Origin: an uncultured Lachnospiraceae bacterium
Lineage (GTDB): Bacteria; Bacillota; Clostridia; Lachnospirales; Lachnospiraceae
Assembly (NCBI GenBank): GCA_910584915.1
Contig: CAJUDM010000013.1
Location: 1 to 64,000 of the forward strand
Direction: 5' to 3'
DNA: 64,000 nucleotides
In this document: positions 60,801-64,000 of the stretch, one piece after another
Numbering within the stretch: position 1 is the stretch's first letter
Layout of the letters: the number at the start of each line of letters is the position of its first letter
Position numbers and translations under genes: made by a program
The notes under the pieces: generated by a model
Told to the model about the DNA's origin: nothing
Databases searched by the model: none
Seen by the model: the letters and a program-made list of their open reading frames with translations, nothing else

Positions 60801-62189
60801 CTGGTAGATCCGGTATTGCGCGTAAAGCAGAAAACGCTCCGAAAAGCGGTGCTTTCCCGGAAGATACAACTGGATTCCCAGGCGGAGGAACTGAGGATTT
60901 TGTACGTGGCGCTCACAAGGGCAAAGGAAAAATTGATAATAACAGGTGTTACTGATGATGCGGCAAAGCTGCTGCGCGGAAAAACGGGAATTTTGGGGCA
61001 CGAAAGTGTTGCGCTTCCCTATTCCGTCAGGAGCGGTGCAGGGAGTTTTCTGGAGTTATTAATAGCATGCGTTATGCGAAAAGAGGGAATGGAAGAGTTG
61101 TTTCGACAAGTTCAGATAGAGACGGAGCCTCCGGCAATCCTCCTGGACGACAAAATTCGCTGTGAAATAATGGAAAAAGCCAGTATTCATGCGGATTTGA
61201 AGGAGGAAAGCGAACTGACAAAAAATGACATAAAATCCTTCAAAATGAAACTGCAGTTTTGTGCATCAGACAAAAAAGTGAAGGAATACTTGCAAAAAAG
61301 ATTCGGATATAATTACCCTCATTGGAATTTGCAGGGGCTCTATGCCAAGACTACGGTGTCGGAATTGAAGATGGCGGCGATACGGAATCTGGCGGGAAGG
61401 GGATCGGAGGAGCTGCTTGACGGGGAAGAGGGAGGGCATCTTCTCTTTGAGGAGGAGACGCCGGCACCCTATCTGCCGCTTTTTTTGCGGAAGCAGGAGG
61501 AAGATAAAATTTCCGGTGCGGCGAGAGGAAGTGCCATGCACCGGGTGATGGAATTGATGGATTTCGGGAAGCTGTCCGGGGGGAAGCCGGAAGAGGCGGA
61601 GCGGGCAGTGGGGATAGAGGAGAAGCCGGAGAGTACAGAGCGGTCAGCAGAAATAAAAGAGAAGCCGAAGGAAGAGATGAAGAGGTGCGCTGAGGAGCCG
61701 GGATTGCCGGAAAAAGGAGAAGTTTCGGGAGCTGTCAGATACGATATGGGACAGCTCGGTGCTGATATGGAGGCGTGGCGCGCTTCGGGGCTTTTGTCGG
61801 AGGAATACAGGGCGGCAGTCAGCAGAAAAAAAGTCCTTCATTTTATGAATGGTTCTCTGGCGGAGAGAATGCATACTGCGGCGAAGGCGGGGCTTTTGTG
61901 GAAGGAACAGCCGTTTATGCTGGGCATCAGCGCAGACCGTCTTTCGGAGGAGTTTCCGGAAACGGAGCAGATTCTGGTGCAGGGTATCATAGATGCATTC
62001 TTTGAGGAGGATGGGGAGATCGTCCTGCTGGATTATAAAACAGATGTTATTGAATCGCCGGGGGAACTGGCGGACAGATACCGGGTACAGCTCGACTATT
62101 ATGGGGAAGCCCTGGAGAGGATGACGGGGAAAAGAGTGAAGGAGAGGATCTTGTATTCCTTTTATCTTGGTGAGGAGGTGAGGGTGTAG
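57837..62189 (+). CDS. addA: AddA subunit, enlarged by low-complexity insertions
   Basis: 1450 residues against about 1200-1250 for the family. UvrD-type helicase with Walker A VSAAAGSGKTAVLVERI, motif II IDEYQDSN, motif V/VI RIMTVHKSKGLEFPV and LYVALTRAKEKL; C-terminal nuclease motif GIIDAFFEEDGEIVLLDYKTD. Insertions: an acidic/basic stretch near 150-220, one around 580-625, a five-unit 12-residue repeat near 783-842, and a Glu/Lys segment near 1245-1290. Helicase and nuclease motifs are intact, so the enzyme should work. Start at ATG 57837 after AGGAGAGG; a GTG at 57816 is an alternative. Confidence 0.95.
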   Translation: MRRQFTENQRQAIALRDKNILVSAAAGSGKTAVLVERIIRMISEGEHPADIDRLLIVTFTSAAAGEMRERITAAISEKLAAEPENEHLQRQSALIHNAQITTIHSFCLFVIRNHFQEIGLDPAFRVADEGEIGLLMQDVLEDVLEEAFGELERAKEQAAFEEKRAVEKKEVSGNPERAGGEKEVPADREQSESAIQREAFAGKEEKRAEGQGREFPFQRLVEAYSTGKKETVLEESILSLYRFAVSYPWPQEWLKEHGEDYEFSSVEELEQAPFMKYLMEYVENMLPELAGQLKDCIRICEEPDGPYMYGENLEKSFEALERAAQAEHFAGCREALWRVEFDRLPAKKDASVNPEKREAVKQVRNNVKKQLEQIREQFFLLDEDVVFSQCRRVSPLVRELAALTARFGERFAEKKREKNIIDFLDMEHLALDILCRHKEGEAGAFVEPTAAALELKEYFQEIMIDEYQDSNLVQECILSCISGEDAGRFNRFMVGDVKQSIYKFRLARPELFMEKYYDYSGGKDYCQRIDLRKNFRSRPEVIDSVNLIFSQLLSRNLGGIDYDENAELHYGAVYYEEAEGGTERERESAGDCGEDNGKIKEEQERKSTRTEKNYKIAHVIDTEREKNRTEFLIIERSEEDDRSSAEQEAECIALRIRRLMREMEVLDQDSGRMRPLRYGDIVILLRSSSGVDEIFQEVMEKQDIPCYISSRTGYFQTSEVQVILQFLRVLDNPLQDIPLFGVLKSCFASFTDREAAQIVTAFPGRQKLYRKLQGYAALSEERPGGFPGSASAESIGGFSGGHPEDFLSGYSGNVSEEHTGGGSEGYSEEFPDRGAGQFSEELSRKCRRFLEQIEELRRCSVYLSVRELLAKIMEESRYLEYVTALPGGRQRRANAQMLLQKAAAFEKTSFKGLYHFIRYIDQMEKYSIDYGEAGVQDELADVVRIMTVHKSKGLEFPVCFASGMGRKMNRRDASGAVLTDMDMGIAVDLVDPVLRVKQKTLRKAVLSRKIQLDSQAEELRILYVALTRAKEKLIITGVTDDAAKLLRGKTGILGHESVALPYSVRSGAGSFLELLIACVMRKEGMEELFRQVQIETEPPAILLDDKIRCEIMEKASIHADLKEESELTKNDIKSFKMKLQFCASDKKVKEYLQKRFGYNYPHWNLQGLYAKTTVSELKMAAIRNLAGRGSEELLDGEEGGHLLFEEETPAPYLPLFLRKQEEDKISGAARGSAMHRVMELMDFGKLSGGKPEEAERAVGIEEKPESTERSAEIKEKPKEEMKRCAEEPGLPEKGEVSGAVRYDMGQLGADMEAWRASGLLSEEYRAAVSRKKVLHFMNGSLAERMHTAAKAGLLWKEQPFMLGISADRLSEEFPETEQILVQGIIDAFFEEDGEIVLLDYKTDVIESPGELADRYRVQLDYYGEALERMTGKRVKERILYSFYLGEEVRV
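60183..60362 (+). repeat. Five 36-bp (12-residue) units inside addA
   Basis: Translated units: PGGFPGSASAES, IGGFSGGHPEDF, LSGYSGNVSEEH, TGGGSEGYSEEF, PDRGAGQFSEEL. Period 36 bp, frame kept. The common theme is a glycine/aromatic start and an SEE or PED end; DNA similarity between units is only partial, so the array is old. Confidence 0.6.
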
Positions 62190-62202
62190 ATTTTTTTCAT
62201 GG

Positions 62203-62250
62203 CATCCGGCACCATTCACTGAATGACATCTGGGGCTGAACTGTTACGTT
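62203..62250 (+). repeat. Dispersed short repeat, copy after addA
   Basis: GGCATCCGGCACCATTCACT, GAATGACATC and GGCTGAACTGTTACG occur in order, matching copies near 24.2 and 31.9 kb and the right end of the cluster at 49.17 kb. Contains the small palindrome CATTCA-C-TGAATG. Confidence 0.55.
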
Positions 62251-62275
62251 TGACAATAGAATAGTATGATTTTTG

Positions 62276-62304
62276 TTGTTTTTTAATAGTATTTGTTTTA
62301 TAAT
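62276..62304 (+). promoter_or_regulatory. Possible promoter of the ART-type gene pair
   Basis: TTGTTT (62276-62281) and TATAAT (62299-62304) with 17 bp between, about 85 bp upstream of the first gene. The -10 is perfect, the -35 weak. Confidence 0.45.
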
Positions 62305-62388
62305 ATTGATAAATAAATTTGCGTGTACACATAATTTCTACAGATTATGCTGTTTTATATTGTATAATTCCATCAAAAGGGGAGTTTT

Positions 62389-62649
62389 ATGAGCGGTAAA
62401 GATGTAGAAAGTTTTTACGGAGAAGATAAGGAGGTGAATCTCATGCCATCTGTTGATTTGATCGAGTGTGAAAAAGTAGCCTATATAAATGGAATGAAAG
62501 AGTATTTGCAAAAATTAAAAAAGATGGAGCAAAGCCAGGCAAAGAAAATTTCTTTTGAAAATTTAAAAAAAAGTAAGATAATTGGGGAGAATGGGGAATT
62601 TACAGAGCACTATGAGTATATGCGGATGAGTGTACAGAAGAAGAGGTAG
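62389..62649 (+). CDS. Small partner protein, probable antitoxin
   Basis: 86 residues from ATG 62389, or 68 from an internal ATG at 62443 that has a near-perfect AAGGAGGTGA site eight bases upstream. Lysine-rich and helical (VAYINGMKEYLQKLKKMEQSQAKK), with the ending SKIIGENGEFTEHYEYMRMS. The pattern 'S(K/G)I...NG.(F/L)...Y' is common in antitoxin-like partners of ADP-ribosyltransferase toxins, but this is from memory and unproven. It ends six bases before the toxin-like gene. Confidence 0.5.
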   Translation: MSGKDVESFYGEDKEVNLMPSVDLIECEKVAYINGMKEYLQKLKKMEQSQAKKISFENLKKSKIIGENGEFTEHYEYMRMSVQKKR

Positions 62650-62655
62650 TATTGT

Positions 62656-63279
62656 ATGTACAGTAATTTGCCAAATTTGGTGTTAGCATTTCATGGTTGT
62701 GATGAAGAGACATATAAGAAAGTCTTGTATGAGCATGAACCATTACTGCCAAGTGTTAATTCTTATGATTGGCTTGGAAATGGAATATATTTTTGGGAGA
62801 ACAGTTTTCCCAGAGCTCAGGAGTGGGCAGTAGCATATTGTGAGAGAAATCACAGAAAATATCCGGATAAAGAAAAGAAAAAGCCTGCTGTTATCGGGGC
62901 AGTTATTGCATTAGGGCATTGCCTGAATCTGACAGATTACGGGAGTTCCGAAGTGCTGAAAAGCGGGTATGAAATATTAGCTTATGAGTTGTCGCTTCAT
63001 GGTAAGGAATTGCCGGTTAACAGAAATGTGAAAGGAAACAGTGATCTTTTATTAAGAGAGTTAGACTGTGCGGTGATTCAACGTATTCATCAATATAATA
63101 AAGAATTGAATAATAAAAGTTATGACAGTGTCAGAGGCGTTTTTATAGAGGGCAATCCGGTATATCCGGATTCCGGCATCATGGAAAAATCACATGTACA
63201 GTTATGCGTTGTAAACCCCAATTGTATTAAAGGATATTTTAGTCCTTTATTACCGGATAACAATTGGGATATGGTATGA
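62656..63279 (+). CDS. ADP-ribosyltransferase-fold protein, candidate toxin
   Basis: 207 residues. The ART layout is visible: AFHGCDE with H13, YDWLGNGIYFWENS with Y45 (compare the DFGxGFY of DUF3990-type ARTs), RAQEWAVAY matching their QAxxWA helix, and late motifs VRGVFIEGNPVYPDSGI and KSHVQLCVVNPNCIKGYF containing E165 and Q182 as possible catalytic residues. It would transfer ADP-ribose from NAD to a target. AT-rich and tightly linked to a small upstream gene, as in toxin-antitoxin modules. Confidence 0.55.
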   Translation: MYSNLPNLVLAFHGCDEETYKKVLYEHEPLLPSVNSYDWLGNGIYFWENSFPRAQEWAVAYCERNHRKYPDKEKKKPAVIGAVIALGHCLNLTDYGSSEVLKSGYEILAYELSLHGKELPVNRNVKGNSDLLLRELDCAVIQRIHQYNKELNNKSYDSVRGVFIEGNPVYPDSGIMEKSHVQLCVVNPNCIKGYFSPLLPDNNWDMV

Positions 63280-63284
63280 GTTTC

Positions 63285-63327
63285 ATAAGACATATCGGAT
63301 ATAAGGTCTGTTATGTCTTATTTTTTT
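63285..63327 (+). terminator. Terminator after the ART-type gene
   Basis: ATAAGACATA (63285-63294) pairs perfectly with TATGTCTTAT (63312-63321), followed by seven T. Confidence 0.75.
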
Positions 63328-63403
63328 GTGTGTTTGCTCAATTACAAAATAGAGTATTTGATGGAAGAATCAAAAAATAAATTCACAAAATTTTCAGAAA
63401 ATT

Positions 63404-63430
63404 TTAGCACTCATCTCTTGACTTGGCTAA
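63404..63430 (+). promoter_or_regulatory. CIRCE-like HrcA operator before clpB
   Basis: TTAGCACTC (63404-63412), nine bases, then CTTGGCTAA (63422-63430). The left arm matches the CIRCE consensus exactly and the spacing is right; the right arm matches GAGTGCTAA at five of nine positions. The likely -35 TTGACT (63418-63423) lies inside, with TATTTT at 63441 after 17 bp. Confidence 0.65.
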
Positions 63431-63509
63431 CAAACAGTGCTATTTTATAATCGCAACAGAAAAAGAGGAGAAAAACAGCACATAATAACAGGAAAAGGGA
63501 GGTGCTTTT

Positions 63510-64000
63510 ATGAACATTTCAAAATTTACGCAAAATTCTATCCAGGCAGTGGAGAGATGTGAGAAGCTGGCTTACGAGTACGGCAATCAGGAAATCGAGC
63601 AGGAGCATCTGCTGTACGCTCTGCTGACAATAGAGGATTCTCTGATCTTAAAGCTGATCGAGAAGATGGAGATTCAGAAAGAATATTTTGTGAACCGCGT
63701 GAAGCAGGCGCTGGAGAAGCGGGTGAAGGTACAGGGCGGCCAGGTCTATATCGGGCAGTATTTGAATAAAGTGCTGATCTCGGCGGAGGATGAGGCGAAA
63801 CAGATGGGAGATGAGTATGTCTCTGTGGAGCATCTGTTCTTGTCGATGATCAAAGAGCCGAATAAGGAGATCAAAGAGATCTTCCGGGAGTTCGGCATCA
63901 CGAGGGAGCGTTTTTTGCAGGCGCTGTCCACGATCCGCGGCAATCAGCGGGTGACAAGCGACAACCCGGAGGCTACCTACGATACGCTGGAGAAATACGG
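63510..64000 (+). CDS. clpB: ClpB disaggregase, N-terminal part
   Basis: The first 163 codons are present; the gene runs off the window. MNISKFTQNSIQAVERCEKLAYE and EIEQEHLLYALL are the first Clp-N repeat, DEYVSVEHLFLSMI the second. Full ClpB has two AAA+ modules and rescues aggregated proteins with DnaK. Ribosome site GGGAGG. The CIRCE-like operator upstream points to HrcA heat-shock control. Confidence 0.9.
   Translation, partial: MNISKFTQNSIQAVERCEKLAYEYGNQEIEQEHLLYALLTIEDSLILKLIEKMEIQKEYFVNRVKQALEKRVKVQGGQVYIGQYLNKVLISAEDEAKQMGDEYVSVEHLFLSMIKEPNKEIKEIFREFGITRERFLQALSTIRGNQRVTSDNPEATYDTLEKY

Overview
The window looks like chromosomal DNA of a Gram-positive gut-type anaerobe, most likely a Lachnospiraceae member (Clostridia). 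This is inferred from gene content, not from a search: stand-alone PurO-type IMP cyclohydrolase with a separate AICAR transformylase, dapF-dapL lysine/DAP genes, an aspS-gatCAB cluster together with a glnS, an Rpn-type nuclease, AddAB in place of RecBCD, G/A-rich coding strands with strong AGGAGG ribosome-binding sites, and a CIRCE-like site before clpB. No rRNA, tRNA, CRISPR array, prophage or intact insertion sequence was seen. Most genes read on the + strand.

Layout. 0-4.3 kb: two glycosyltransferases with a 41-residue membrane micropeptide between them, hisC, and a small membrane transporter-like protein. 4.4-7.5 kb: two PIN-domain (VapC-like) toxin-antitoxin pairs around a methyltransferase and a lipoprotein. 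7.5-14 kb: hslO, glutamine-dependent nadE, a degenerate FMN-binding-like membrane protein (minus strand) and a 978-residue membrane/LysM surface protein. 14-16 kb: a RelBE pair and a MerR/TipAS regulator with its own 19-bp-spacer promoter. 16.1-18.3 kb: glutamine synthetase behind a promoter-terminator leader, followed by an ANTAR antiterminator protein. 18.5-20.9 kb: dapF and dapL. 21.1-27.9 kb: aspS, gatC, gatA, gatB (tRNA-dependent amidation), a GNAT and maf. 28.1-36.6 kb: a LacI regulator divergent from a sugar-type operon (unknown TIM-barrel enzyme, binding protein, ATPase, two permeases, BadF-type kinase). 36.7-43.3 kb: a small membrane protein, guaB, purO, AICAR transformylase, glnS. 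43.4-47.3 kb: a hybrid sensor kinase beside a solute-binding lipoprotein. 47.5-49.9 kb: a Y-family polymerase and an SRAP (abasic-site) protein. 50-53.5 kb: an Rpn nuclease with a structured leader, a decayed LytTR response-regulator/kinase pair and a TetR regulator. 53.7-62.2 kb: a YtxH-like protein and addBA. 62.2-64 kb: a probable ADP-ribosyltransferase toxin with its partner, and the start of clpB.

The strongest unexplained signal is non-coding. A repeat of about 100 bp occurs twice before dapL and three times before guaB, and its right end alone lies before hisC. Every full unit can fold into three stacked helices whose arms differ between units but remain complementary, including G-U changes. 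The conserved right end leads directly into the ribosome-binding site of each gene. A second family of long inverted repeats flanks aspS, and a third dispersed family sits at gene ends near 24.2, 31.9, 49.15 and 62.2 kb. Several conserved enzymes (methyltransferase, Maf, AddA) carry hydrophilic low-complexity insertions, including five 12-residue units in AddA. The best protein candidate for a poorly described system is the ADP-ribosyltransferase-like gene pair at 62.4-63.3 kb.
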